From NCBI GenBank assembly GCA_016714685.1, contig JADKCH010000001.1, positions 434,001 through 498,000 on the forward strand: a DNA stretch of 64,000 nucleotides, given 5' to 3'. Below the pieces are notes generated by a model. The model worked only from the letters and a program-made list of their open reading frames with translations. It did no database searches and had not been told where the DNA came from. A program made the position numbers and the translations under genes. Source of the stretch: Candidatus Geothrix odensensis (GTDB lineage: Bacteria; Acidobacteriota; Holophagae; Holophagales; Holophagaceae). Every line of letters starts with the position of its first letter. The stretch's first letter is position 1. Below, one piece after another: positions 1 to 7,687 of the stretch.

Positions 1-344
1 TCCTTGCCGCGGGCCACGATGAAGACCCGGTCCCCGCCCGGCACCTTGGTCAGGAAATCTGCGGCTGCCAGGAAGGCCGCGCCACGCATGTTCGTGTCGC
101 GGATGGGTTCGAAGACCAGCACCCAGGATTGGGCTGCATCGGCCGTCTGGGCCGGCGTTTTCACCTGGACCAGGGTCCGCGGTTTCCCCGCCACCTTCAC
201 CCGAAACTCCTCGGCCTTCAGGTCGCCGACCATGGCACCCCGGCCATCCAGGGCCAGCACCCAGGCCTGGTTCCGGGGCTGCGAGGGCTGGCCCGCCAGG
301 AGGCTCATGCCGAGGATCATTCCGAAGCAGCAACGGTGGAACAT
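1..344 (-). CDS. VWFA-related (Acidobacteria-type) protein, N-terminal part
   Basis: The gene runs off the left edge, so only about the first 114 residues are visible. It begins with a short hydrophobic leader (MFHRCCFGMILGMSLLAG), probably a signal peptide, so the product is likely exported. The following stretch (VLALDGRGAMVGDLKAEEFR, then VAGKPRTLVQV) resembles the start of the VWFA-related domain common in Acidobacteria, where a DxxGxxVxDLxxxDF-like segment precedes the von Willebrand A fold. The later LVFEPIRDTNM fits the first strand of that fold, but with the metal-site Ser residues not evident. Function is unknown; these proteins are usually secreted or surface binding proteins. Family call is moderate because most of the domain lies outside the window. 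Confidence 0.6.
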   Translation of the reverse strand, partial: MFHRCCFGMILGMSLLAGQPSQPRNQAWVLALDGRGAMVGDLKAEEFRVKVAGKPRTLVQVKTPAQTADAAQSWVLVFEPIRDTNMRGAAFLAAADFLTKVPGGDRVFIVARGK

Positions 345-402
345 GCAGTCCCCTTCTTTGTGGATGATGGAATCCCCATTATGAGCACACCCAGCAACGG
401 CC

Positions 403-1332
403 TCACAGCCCCAGCTGGTCCATCCGCTCGGCCAGACGGCGTTCCGCGAACAGCAGGTCGTCAGGATCCGTGGCCTTGGCCCGCCACGCCTTCACGAAGC
501 CCTGGTCGCCGCGCTCGGCGGAGACGGCATCGGCCAGGGCCTCGCCCCCGGGCAGGTTCTTCGGCATGAGCGCGTAGGCCGGATCCTTGAAGGCTTCGCC
601 GGGTCCAATCCAGGTCCAGCCCTTGGCGCGGAAGAAGTCGATGACATCGCCCAGGAAGAGACCGTTCAGCAGCCGGCTGTGCAGGAGGATGACGTGGGGG
701 ATCTCCCGGCCGAAGACCGCGCGGCTCCAGGCGTCATAGAACCGGGCGCAGGCCCAGAGATGCTTCAGGTAGAGGTCGCGGTAGGGCGCCAGGTCCGCAG
801 AAGGTTCCTTTTCCAGGCGCTTCCGCAGGCGCTCGTCGAACAGCCAGTCCGCCGTGTCGATGCTCACGTGGCCGATGGCGTCGCCCCGGGCCTTCAGGAA
901 GGCGTAGAAGCCGTCCCTCTTGGCCGCGGTGTTGCCGGCGCGGAGGAAGGGATAGCGGTAGCGCTTCGTGAACCCGGGCAGGTCCCGGATCAGGGCCTCT
1001 CCCCTGAGGACGTCCGCCTCGTAGGCATCGAGGGTGACCTCGTCCCGGTTGAGGTCCCAGTGGCTGTAGCTGTGGTTCGCCAGCAGGTGTCCGGCCTCGC
1101 CCCAGGCCCGGAGGATGCCCCTGCCTTCCGGCGAATCACCACCATTCACCCCGTTGGTGAAGAGGATGGCCTGCACCTTCCGCGCCTTGAGGGCGGCCAG
1201 CATGGCCTGGTGCTGGGCGGGTGCGGCCATCAGGGGCGCGGGTCGCAGGAAGGGGGCATCATCCAGGCTGAGGGCCACCTTCTGCGCCGGCAGCGGCAGG
1301 GTCAGCAACAGGAGCAGCAGGCGCTTCAGCAA
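403..1332 (-). CDS. Polysaccharide deacetylase (NodB-homology) family protein, exported
   Basis: A 309-residue protein with a signal peptide (MLKRLLLLLLTLPLPAQ) followed at once by a NodB-homology domain. The first motif VALSLDDAP corresponds to the TFDDGP strand with the metal-binding Asp, HSYSHWDLN gives the two metal-binding His (HxxxH), and RYPFLRAGN fits motif 3. This is a metal-dependent carbohydrate esterase 4 fold acting in the periplasm or on the cell wall; the substrate cannot be told from sequence. It is divergently transcribed from the ppx/gppA-like gene, with about 53 bp between the starts. The C-terminal third is less typical. The family is secure, the exact activity is not. Confidence 0.8.
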   Translation of the reverse strand: MLKRLLLLLLTLPLPAQKVALSLDDAPFLRPAPLMAAPAQHQAMLAALKARKVQAILFTNGVNGGDSPEGRGILRAWGEAGHLLANHSYSHWDLNRDEVTLDAYEADVLRGEALIRDLPGFTKRYRYPFLRAGNTAAKRDGFYAFLKARGDAIGHVSIDTADWLFDERLRKRLEKEPSADLAPYRDLYLKHLWACARFYDAWSRAVFGREIPHVILLHSRLLNGLFLGDVIDFFRAKGWTWIGPGEAFKDPAYALMPKNLPGGEALADAVSAERGDQGFVKAWRAKATDPDDLLFAERRLAERMDQLGL

Positions 1333-1385
1333 GGTCCCTCCAAGATTCCTGCCTCCAGGATGGCGGCAGTGGCCACAATCGTCCC

Positions 1386-2882
1386 ATGCGGATCGCAGCC
1401 ATCGATGTCGGGTCGAATTCCATCCACATGATGGTGGTGGAGGCTGATCCCCTGGGCGGCCAGCGGGTGCTGGCCCGGGAGAAGGCCATGGTGCGCCTGG
1501 CCCGGGGCGAGGCGAAATCCGGGGAGATCGGACCGGAGGCCTTTCGCGCGGGCCTCGAGGCCCTGGGCCAGATGGCCAGGCTCATCCAGGATTTCGCCTG
1601 CGACACGGTCATGGCCTGCGGCACTGCGGCCCTGCGCGACGCGAAGAACGCGCAGGCCTTTGTCCTGGAGGCTGAAAAGCTGGGGATCCCCATCAAGGTC
1701 ATCTCAGGGGAGGAGGAGGCCCGCCTCATCCACCAGGCCGTCTCCCACGCCATCCCCTTCCCGCCGGAGCCGGTGGCCCTGGTGGACATCGGCGGCGGCA
1801 GCACAGAGCTGACCTGGGTGCAGGGCGGCCGCGTGGCGGCCAGCATCTCCCTGCCCTGGGGCCTGCAGCGCCTGGCGGACGCGGCCCAGACCGCGGATCC
1901 GCCCTCGGCCCACGACCTCAAGCGGCTGCGGAAGATGATCCGGCGCATCCTCAAGAAGGCCCGCAAGGATCTTCCCTCAGAGCTGCCAGAGCCCACCCTG
2001 ATCCTCGGCACCTCAGGCACCCTGGAGGACCTGGCCAAGGGCGCTGCCGCCGGCCAGGCCTTCACGGTCGGCCAGCTGAGGGACTTCGCCCTGAGGCTCT
2101 GGCGCGTGGACTCCCTGCACCGGACGGAGCGCCTCGGCGTGGATCCCAAGCGGGCCGAGGTCCTCCATGTGGGGTCCATCTGGGCGCTCTCGCTCATGGA
2201 GTGGCTGGGCTGCCCGCCCCTGCGCCATCTGCCCGTGGGGCTGCGGGAAGGCATGATCTGGGAGGCCCTCAAGCACGGCGGCGCCGCCATTCCGCCCCTG
2301 GCCGAGCGCCGCCGTGCCTCCATCGAACAGCTGGCCGCCCGGCTTGACCCCGACCCGGGCCACAGCCGCCACGTGGCCCGCCTGGCCGACGAGCTCTTCA
2401 CCTCCCTGCAGCCCCACTTCGAGCTGGGCGACACGGAGCGTCAGTGGCTGGCCTTCGCGGCCCGGCTGCACGACATCGGCTTCTCCATCTCCGAGAAGGG
2501 CCACCACAAACACGGCGAGTACCTCATCCGCAATGCCGCCCTGCCCGGCTTCTGGCCGGAGGAGATCGACCTGCTGGCCCAGGTGGTGCGCTTCCACCGG
2601 GGCAAGGTGCCCCATCATGCGAAGCACGAGGCCTTCCGGGCCCTGGCGCCCTGGCACCGCCAGGTGGTGCGCAAGCTGGCGGCCATCCTCCGCGCCTCGG
2701 ATGCCCTCGACCGGCGCCGGCGGCAGTCCGTGCGCCACCTGGCCGTGGAAGTGGATGAGCAGCGCCTGCACCTCATCCTGGACGCCGCCGGGGATGTCGA
2801 TCCGGAGATGGAGGCGTTCCTCGACAAGGGCGCCCTCCTCGGAACCCTGCTGGACCGCTGGATTGAAGTCACCGTAGTCTGA
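1386..2882 (+). CDS. ppx: Ppx/GppA phosphatase family protein with C-terminal HD domain
   Basis: A 498-residue protein of the exopolyphosphatase/guanosine pentaphosphatase family in the ASKHA (actin-like ATPase) superfamily. The phosphate-binding motif AIDVGSNSIHMMVVE is at residues 4-18, ISGEEEARLI near 100 and VDIGGGSTEL near 132 mark the second lobe. The last ~200 residues form an HD-type domain (RLHDIGFSISEKGHHKHGEYL). It hydrolyses inorganic polyphosphate and/or pppGpp in the cytoplasm; sequence does not separate the two activities. The next gene starts 6 bp after the stop, so the two are probably co-transcribed. Length is typical of two-domain Ppx proteins. Confidence 0.88.
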   Translation: MRIAAIDVGSNSIHMMVVEADPLGGQRVLAREKAMVRLARGEAKSGEIGPEAFRAGLEALGQMARLIQDFACDTVMACGTAALRDAKNAQAFVLEAEKLGIPIKVISGEEEARLIHQAVSHAIPFPPEPVALVDIGGGSTELTWVQGGRVAASISLPWGLQRLADAAQTADPPSAHDLKRLRKMIRRILKKARKDLPSELPEPTLILGTSGTLEDLAKGAAAGQAFTVGQLRDFALRLWRVDSLHRTERLGVDPKRAEVLHVGSIWALSLMEWLGCPPLRHLPVGLREGMIWEALKHGGAAIPPLAERRRASIEQLAARLDPDPGHSRHVARLADELFTSLQPHFELGDTERQWLAFAARLHDIGFSISEKGHHKHGEYLIRNAALPGFWPEEIDLLAQVVRFHRGKVPHHAKHEAFRALAPWHRQVVRKLAAILRASDALDRRRRQSVRHLAVEVDEQRLHLILDAAGDVDPEMEAFLDKGALLGTLLDRWIEVTVV

Positions 2883-2888
2883 ATCCCC

Positions 2889-4091
2889 ATGACCTTGGAC
2901 GAGCTCATCAACGACTGGAACGGCCTGCCCGCCAAGGGCGACCGGATTCCCCTGCTGAACGACGAGACTCTGCGGGACGGCCTGCAGAGCCCCTCCGTCC
3001 GCGATCCCGACATCGCCGCGAAGCGCGATCTCACCCATCGCCTGGCCCGCCTGGGGGTGGATGCCATCAACCTCGGCATGCCCAGCGCGGGACCCAAGGC
3101 CCTCGCCGCCGTGCGGGCCCTGGTGGTGGAGATCCGGGACCACCGCCTGCCCCTCTCGCCCAATGTCGCCGTCCGCACCCTGGAGGCCGACCTCGCCCAG
3201 GTGGCCGAGATCCAGCAGCGGGCCGGCATGCCCCTGGAGGCGGGCGCCTTCCTGGGCTCCAGCCCCATCCGCATGGACGTGGAGGGCTGGGATCTGGACT
3301 TCCTGGTGGGCGCCGCGCGCAAGGCCATCGCCTTCTGCCGCCGCCATGAGGTGCCCGTGATGATGGTGACCGAGGACAGCACCCGGGCCCGGCCGGACGT
3401 GCTCAGGGCCATCTATGGGGCGGCCCTGGACGAGGGTGCCCAGTCCATCTGCCTTTCGGACACCTGCGGCCATGCCACGCCGGACGGCGTGCGCCGGCTC
3501 GTGCGGTTCATCAAGGACGAGGTCGTGAAGGACCGCTCGGTCCGCATCGACTGGCACGGCCACAACGACCGGGGCCTGGGCGTCGCCAATGCCATCGCCG
3601 CCTTCGAGGCCGGGGCCGACCGCCTGCACGGCAGCATCCTCGGCATCGGGGAGCGCTGCGGCAACGTGGCCATGGACCAGCTCATGATCAACCTCCACCT
3701 CATGGGCTTCCCCAAGGGGGACCTCACGGACCTGCCCGCCCTGGCAGGGCGGGTGGCCGAGCTCTGCGATGTGGAGATCCCCGCCAACTACCCCGTGCTG
3801 GGGCGGGATGCCTTCCGCACCGGAACCGGCGTCCACGCCGCCGCCATCGTCAAGGCCCTGCACCGGGGCGATGTGCGACTGGCCGATGCGGTCTACTCCG
3901 GCGTCCCCGCCGCCCTGGTGGGTCGCCGCCAGGAGATCGAGATTGGCCCCCTGGCCGGCCACAGCAACGTCGTCTACTGGCTTGAGATGAACGGCTACGA
4001 CCCCAGCCCCGAACGCGTGGACCGCATCCTCAAGACCGCCAAGAACAGTCCGCGGATCCTCAGCGAAACCGAGATCAGGGCCGTGCTTTAG
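2889..4091 (+). CDS. LeuA-like (HMGL domain) acyl-CoA condensing enzyme
   Basis: A 400-residue DRE-TIM metallolyase of the 2-isopropylmalate/homocitrate/citramalate synthase group. DETLRDG near residues 25-31 supplies the catalytic Arg and metal-binding Asp, HGHNDRGLG the two metal-binding His, and GIGERCGN the family glycine motif; FRTGTGVHAAAI is typical of the end of the catalytic domain. The regulatory LeuA dimer domain (~120 residues) is absent, which is more like homocitrate-synthase-type or short LeuA paralogues, so the substrate is left open. It follows the ppx-like gene by 6 bp. Its TAG stop is split by the inserted 510-bp element: TA belongs to the duplicated TTA and G to the element, so the protein end is unchanged. 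Confidence 0.8.
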   Translation: MTLDELINDWNGLPAKGDRIPLLNDETLRDGLQSPSVRDPDIAAKRDLTHRLARLGVDAINLGMPSAGPKALAAVRALVVEIRDHRLPLSPNVAVRTLEADLAQVAEIQQRAGMPLEAGAFLGSSPIRMDVEGWDLDFLVGAARKAIAFCRRHEVPVMMVTEDSTRARPDVLRAIYGAALDEGAQSICLSDTCGHATPDGVRRLVRFIKDEVVKDRSVRIDWHGHNDRGLGVANAIAAFEAGADRLHGSILGIGERCGNVAMDQLMINLHLMGFPKGDLTDLPALAGRVAELCDVEIPANYPVLGRDAFRTGTGVHAAAIVKALHRGDVRLADAVYSGVPAALVGRRQEIEIGPLAGHSNVVYWLEMNGYDPSPERVDRILKTAKNSPRILSETEIRAVL

Positions 4092-4600
4092 AGTGCCTAA
4101 CAAAACCCCCACGGGGTCGCGCGAGGGTCGCCGGGCGAGCGAGGCGAGGAACGCGAGTCAAAGCGTAGCGGGTACTACGCGCGACGGAGGCTCCGGCTCT
4201 GCGAGCCAGAGCGAGCAGGAGCGGCGCACAGCGCCGCGATAGCCGGAGGTGACGCGGCATCGCCCTCCGCCTAACGGGCCCTGCCCCGCAGGGCCCTCCC
4301 GTTCGCAAGCTCACGGAGGCGGAGCCTCCCCGCCGGCCCTCGCCCGGAGGGAGAAAGCCAGGTGGGCGCCCCGCGGCGTCACGGCCCTTGGCTCGGGCCT
4401 GTGGCCCTCGGGGCTTTGCCCCCACCATCGGCTATGCCGATGCGGCCCTATTCGCGTCGCGAATGGTGAACGATGTCCCGCATCGCCCTGCGGGCCCTTC
4501 CCTCTCGGTATCGCCTGCGGCGATACGCGAGACAAACTGATACCTGCGGTGCATCCCACCTGGCTTTCTCGCGGCCTCGCCGGGGTTTTGTTAGGCACTC
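4091..4600. mobile_element. MITE-like foldback element with 19-bp inverted ends and TTA duplication
   Basis: This 510-bp gap between two convergent genes has perfect 19-bp terminal inverted repeats: GAGTGCCTAACAAAACCCC at 4091-4109 and its complement at 4582-4600. TTA flanks both ends (4088-4090 and 4601-4603), as a 3-bp target duplication would. Inside is a nested perfect 16-bp inverted repeat (4351-4366 with 4555-4570). Between these lies a chain of small perfect hairpins at 4163-4180, 4185-4195, 4195-4207, 4221-4237, 4276-4296 (9-bp stem), 4315-4329, 4426-4442, 4450-4464 and 4508-4526. The open frames inside are low-complexity and show no domain. IS5/IS1031-type elements make 3-bp TNA duplications, so a non-autonomous relative mobilised in trans is plausible; a structured RNA is the alternative. 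Confidence 0.75.
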
Positions 4601-4619
4601 TTAGGCCTGCAGACCCTAG

Positions 4620-5291
4620 TCAGGCCATTCCGGCCACATCCCCCGCGCTCAGTCGCCGGATCCCCTCCGCCGTGGTCACCTTCAGCCGCCCATCGGGTTC
4701 CCAGCCCAGGCAGGTGCCCTGCCCATCCTCCCAGCGAAGTGCCGTGCCTGGGTCCGGCCATCGGAAAAGAGGTTGAAAGTCCTGCGTTAAATCATTCCAT
4801 CGATGAATGATGGACGCGGCAAGGTCTTCCGGGTTTGGGATCGCCAGCCCCAGTTCCCCCAGGCAGGCGGGTGGGAAGGCGCGACCGGGGATCTCCGGGG
4901 CCCCCGTCAGATTCACGCCCAACCCCAGGATGAGCCTCCCGCCACTCTGTTCGCCGAGAATGCCGCCCAGCTTCACCAGGCGGCCCTCCTTCCAGGCCAC
5001 CAGGTCATTGGGCCACTTGAGGCCGAGGATCCGACCTTCAGGCTCCAGAACTCCGGCGGCGGCGACCATGGCGCGCTGGAGGATGAGGCCCGGGGCCACG
5101 CCCGCCGGGGCCGGGAGGGCCGCGGACAGCCACAGGCCCACTCCGGCGGCACTCTCCCAGCGGTTGCCCTGGCGGCCCCGGCCCTCGCTCTGCCGATCCG
5201 CGAGCACCGCGCAGCAGCCCAGGTGGGGGTTCCGCCGCAGGAAGGCCTGGGTGGAGTCCACCACGGCCAGCCGGATCAGCGGCAGCTCCAC
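4620..5291 (-). CDS. birA: Biotin--[acetyl-CoA carboxylase] ligase, without DNA-binding domain
   Basis: Attaches biotin to the biotin carboxyl carrier protein through biotinyl-AMP. The visible marks are the ATP/biotin loop GRGRQGNRW, KWPNDL and KLGGILGE, then GLGVNL. At 223 residues it is a monofunctional (class I) ligase: there is no N-terminal winged helix, so it should not act as a biotin repressor. The chosen start is GTG at 5291, one base after the coaX stop codon (5295-5293), giving VELPLIRLAVVDST; the ATG at 5339 would overlap coaX and add a non-conserved stretch. The birA-coaX pairing is common in many bacteria and implies translational coupling. Confidence 0.9.
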   Translation of the reverse strand: MELPLIRLAVVDSTQAFLRRNPHLGCCAVLADRQSEGRGRQGNRWESAAGVGLWLSAALPAPAGVAPGLILQRAMVAAAGVLEPEGRILGLKWPNDLVAWKEGRLVKLGGILGEQSGGRLILGLGVNLTGAPEIPGRAFPPACLGELGLAIPNPEDLAASIIHRWNDLTQDFQPLFRWPDPGTALRWEDGQGTCLGWEPDGRLKVTTAEGIRRLSAGDVAGMA

Positions 5292-5292
5292 G

Positions 5293-6087
5293 CTATTTCT
5301 TTCCGCCCTGGTTGCGGAACCAGAGGATGCGCAGGCCATCCAGGGTCAGGTCCGGGGCGATGTGCCTGATGTGCTTCGTGTGGGGCGCGATGACCCGCGC
5401 CAGCCCGCCGGTGGCGGCCACCTTGGCCTCGGGGCACTCCTCCAGCAGGCGATCCAGGATGCCGTCCACCATGCCGACGTACCCGTAGAAGATGCCGGAT
5501 TGCATGGCCTGCACGGTGTTGCGGCCCACCAGCCGGTCGGGCTCGGCGATCTCCACGCGCGGCAGGCGGCTGGCCCGCTGGAAGAGGGCATCGGCGCTGA
5601 TCTTCAGGCCGGGGCAGATGAGGCCGCCCAGGTATTCCTTCTTCGCGTTGACCACGTCGAAGGTGGTGGCCGTGCCGAAATCCACCACGATGAGCGGCGC
5701 GCCGAACTTCTCGATGCCCGCCACGGCGTTCACCAGGCGGTCAGCGCCCAGCTCCGACGGGTTGTCGATGAGCACCTTCACGCCGGTCTTGACCCCGGGC
5801 TCGACGTAGAAGGCGTCCACGTGGAAGAAGGTCTTGGCGAGGCTCATGAGCACGGGATGCAGGGGTGGCACCACGCAGGAGATGGCCACGTGTTTGATCT
5901 GGCTGGCCTCGATGCCCTGGTGCCGCATGAGGGCCAGGGCCGAGAGCCCGTATTCGTCCACGGTGCGCTCGCGGCTGGTGGCCAGGCGCCAGGAGTGCAG
6001 CAGGGGCGCGTCCGGCCCCTGGGTCAGGTCGAAGATCCCCAGCACCACGTTGGTATTGCCCACATCCACGGCCAGCAGAAGACTCAT
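5293..6087 (-). CDS. coaX: Type III pantothenate kinase
   Basis: Catalyses the first step of coenzyme A synthesis, ATP-dependent phosphorylation of pantothenate. The 264-residue protein shows the ASKHA signature motifs of CoaX: LLAVDVGNTN at the N-terminus (phosphate binding), SELGADRLVN near 95-105 and VVDFGTATTFDVV near 120-130. Two ATGs lie six bases apart; 6087 is preferred because GGAG lies 7 bases before it but only 1 base before the ATG at 6093. It is the first gene of the coaX-birA pair and is divergent from tnaA, with about 110 bp between them holding both promoters. Confidence 0.93.
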   Translation of the reverse strand: MSLLLAVDVGNTNVVLGIFDLTQGPDAPLLHSWRLATSRERTVDEYGLSALALMRHQGIEASQIKHVAISCVVPPLHPVLMSLAKTFFHVDAFYVEPGVKTGVKVLIDNPSELGADRLVNAVAGIEKFGAPLIVVDFGTATTFDVVNAKKEYLGGLICPGLKISADALFQRASRLPRVEIAEPDRLVGRNTVQAMQSGIFYGYVGMVDGILDRLLEECPEAKVAATGGLARVIAPHTKHIRHIAPDLTLDGLRILWFRNQGGKK

Positions 6088-6198
6088 GCGCATGCTCCAA
6101 GCCATCCAGGATGGCCTGAGGCGGTCTGTGCCGCCAGTCCCCTTGTGATGCGATTCCCACCCGCCTTCGGTAGCCTGGGGGTTCTGCCTGGAGCCGCC

Positions 6199-7569
6199 AT
6201 GCCCCGCACCATGATCGAACCCTTCCGCATCAAGTCCGTCGAGCCCATCCGCATGACCACCTCCCAGGAGCGCCTGGGGATGCTGGAAGCGGCGAAGCTG
6301 AACGTGTTCAAGCTGCGGGCCGAGGATGTGCTGCTGGACTGGCTGACGGACTCGGGCACCGGCGCCATGAGCTCGGCCCAGTGGGGCGCCATCATGGTCG
6401 GCGATGAGAGCTACGCGGGATCGCGCAGCTTCTTCCGCCTGGAATCCGTGCTGAAGGACATCACGGGCATGGACCACTTCATCCCCACCCACCAGGGCCG
6501 GGCCGCGGAGAAGGTCCTGTTCAGCGCGGTCTGCAAGAAGGGTGATCTGGTCCCCAACAACTGCCACTTCGACACCACCCGGGCCAACCTCGAGTTCAAC
6601 GGCGTGGAGGCCGTGGACCTCGTCATTCCCGAGGGCCTGCAGCCCAGCCTCATCCACCCCTTCAAGGGCAACATCGACCTGGCCCGCGTGGAAGAGACCC
6701 TGAAGAAGGAAGGCCACCGCATCCCCTTCGGCATGATCACCGTGACCAACAACACGGGCGGCGGCCAGCCGGTCTCCATGGCCAACATCCGGGCCTACGC
6801 CAAGCTCCTCAAGCAGCATGGCAAGCCCTTCATCATGGACGTCTGCCGCTTCGCCGAGAACGCCATGTTCATCAAGCTGCGCGAGGACGGCTACCAGGAC
6901 ACGCCCATCAAGGCCATCTGCCAGGAGATGTTCAGCTACGCCGACGGCTGCACCATGAGCGCCAAGAAGGACGGCATGGTGAACATCGGCGGCTTCATCA
7001 TGCTGCGCAGCGACGAGTGGCTCGATCCCGTCCGCAACATGCTCATCCTCACCGAGGGCTTCCCTACCTACGGCGGCCTGGCCGGTCGGGACCTGGACGC
7101 CTTGGCGGTGGGTCTGGAGGAAGGCATGGAGGAGGACTACCTCCGCTACCGGCTGCGCACTGCGGAATACCTGGGCGAGAAGCTGGAGGCCGCGGGCGTC
7201 GGCTTCGTGAAGCCCACGGGTGGCCACGCCGTCTACATCGATGCCAAGACAGTACTGCCCGACATGCCCGTGGAGCATTACCCGGCCTGGGCCCTCTGCA
7301 ATGCCCTGTACCTGGAAGGCGGCATCCGGGGCGTGGAGATCGGCTCGGTGATGTTCGGCAAGCGCCTGGACGACGGCACCGAGACCTACCACAGCATGGA
7401 GCTGGTGCGCCTGGCCTTCCCCCGCCGCATGTACACCCAGAGCCACTTCGACTTCGCCGCCGAGGTCATCGCCGAGGTGAAGGCCAAGGCCAGCGAGATC
7501 CGCGGCGTGAAGATCGTCAAGCAGAGCAAGTATCTTCGACATTTCACGGCGGAGATGGCCTGGGTTTAA
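6199..7569 (+). CDS. tnaA: Tryptophanase (PLP-dependent beta-eliminating lyase)
   Basis: Cleaves L-tryptophan to indole, pyruvate and ammonia. The 456-residue protein aligns through its whole length with tryptophanase and tyrosine phenol-lyase. The PLP lysine is in TMSAKKDG (K257), and PTHQGRAAE binds the cofactor phosphate. Two positions separate the families: tyrosine phenol-lyase needs Thr in FTTTR and Arg in MERG, whereas here these are FDTTR (Asp125) and VEIG (Ile381), the tryptophanase pattern. The start at 6199 has GGAG five bases upstream; a longer open frame upstream is not conserved. No tnaC-like leader peptide or tnaB permease is seen next to it. A hairpin terminator follows the stop. 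Confidence 0.88.
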   Translation: MPRTMIEPFRIKSVEPIRMTTSQERLGMLEAAKLNVFKLRAEDVLLDWLTDSGTGAMSSAQWGAIMVGDESYAGSRSFFRLESVLKDITGMDHFIPTHQGRAAEKVLFSAVCKKGDLVPNNCHFDTTRANLEFNGVEAVDLVIPEGLQPSLIHPFKGNIDLARVEETLKKEGHRIPFGMITVTNNTGGGQPVSMANIRAYAKLLKQHGKPFIMDVCRFAENAMFIKLREDGYQDTPIKAICQEMFSYADGCTMSAKKDGMVNIGGFIMLRSDEWLDPVRNMLILTEGFPTYGGLAGRDLDALAVGLEEGMEEDYLRYRLRTAEYLGEKLEAAGVGFVKPTGGHAVYIDAKTVLPDMPVEHYPAWALCNALYLEGGIRGVEIGSVMFGKRLDDGTETYHSMELVRLAFPRRMYTQSHFDFAAEVIAEVKAKASEIRGVKIVKQSKYLRHFTAEMAWV

Positions 7570-7581
7570 AAGGGGAGAGTT

Positions 7582-7598
7582 AACCGCAGACTGCGGTT
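7582..7598 (+). terminator. Probable terminator of tnaA
   Basis: A perfect 7-bp stem (AACCGCA/TGCGGTT) with a 3-base loop lies 12 bases after the tnaA stop and is followed by TCAATTTCC. The T-rich tail is weak. Confidence 0.5.
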
Positions 7599-7653
7599 TC
7601 AATTTCCTTCATCCAGTGAACCTCGGGTAACCCACTGCGGGGAAACCTTTGTA

Positions 7654-7674
7654 GGATGAGCAGGACGCTCATCC
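7654..7674. promoter_or_regulatory. Operator-like inverted repeat before the aldehyde dehydrogenase gene
   Basis: GGATGAGC and GCTCATCC form a perfect 8-bp dyad separated by 5 bases, ending 13 bases before the ATG at 7688. The position over the start of the transcript suits a repressor site or a small 5' hairpin. No cognate regulator gene is adjacent. Confidence 0.4.
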
Positions 7675-7687
7675 CATCGAGATCCCC

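Noticed and set aside
2013..4112. A long open frame on the minus strand opposite the ppx and LeuA-like genes.
   Set aside because: It is a high-GC shadow: its composition is Gly/His/Val-rich with no motifs, while the + strand genes have clear domains.
4094..4596. GCCTAAC and GTTAGGC at the element ends match integron attC core-site 7-mers.
   Set aside because: The spacing of about 500 bases is far beyond attC sites, there is no integron integrase or cassette, and the 19-bp perfect ends with TTA duplication fit a transposon better.
4249..4776. Open frames inside the 510-bp element (e.g. on + at 4249-4776 and - at 4311-4598).
   Set aside because: They are low-complexity, run through the hairpins and terminal repeats and match no domain.
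4807..6198. The upstream part of the long open frame ending in tnaA.
   Set aside because: It is opposite birA/coaX and not conserved; the tnaA protein starts at 6199 with a proper ribosome-binding site.
6124..6198. A tnaC-like leader peptide before tryptophanase.
   Set aside because: The space is short and no small frame with the conserved Trp and Pro residues was found.
6199..7569. Tyrosine phenol-lyase as the identity of the PLP lyase.
   Set aside because: The residues that define phenol-lyase (Thr in FTTTR, Arg in MERG) are Asp125 and Ile381 here, as in tryptophanase.
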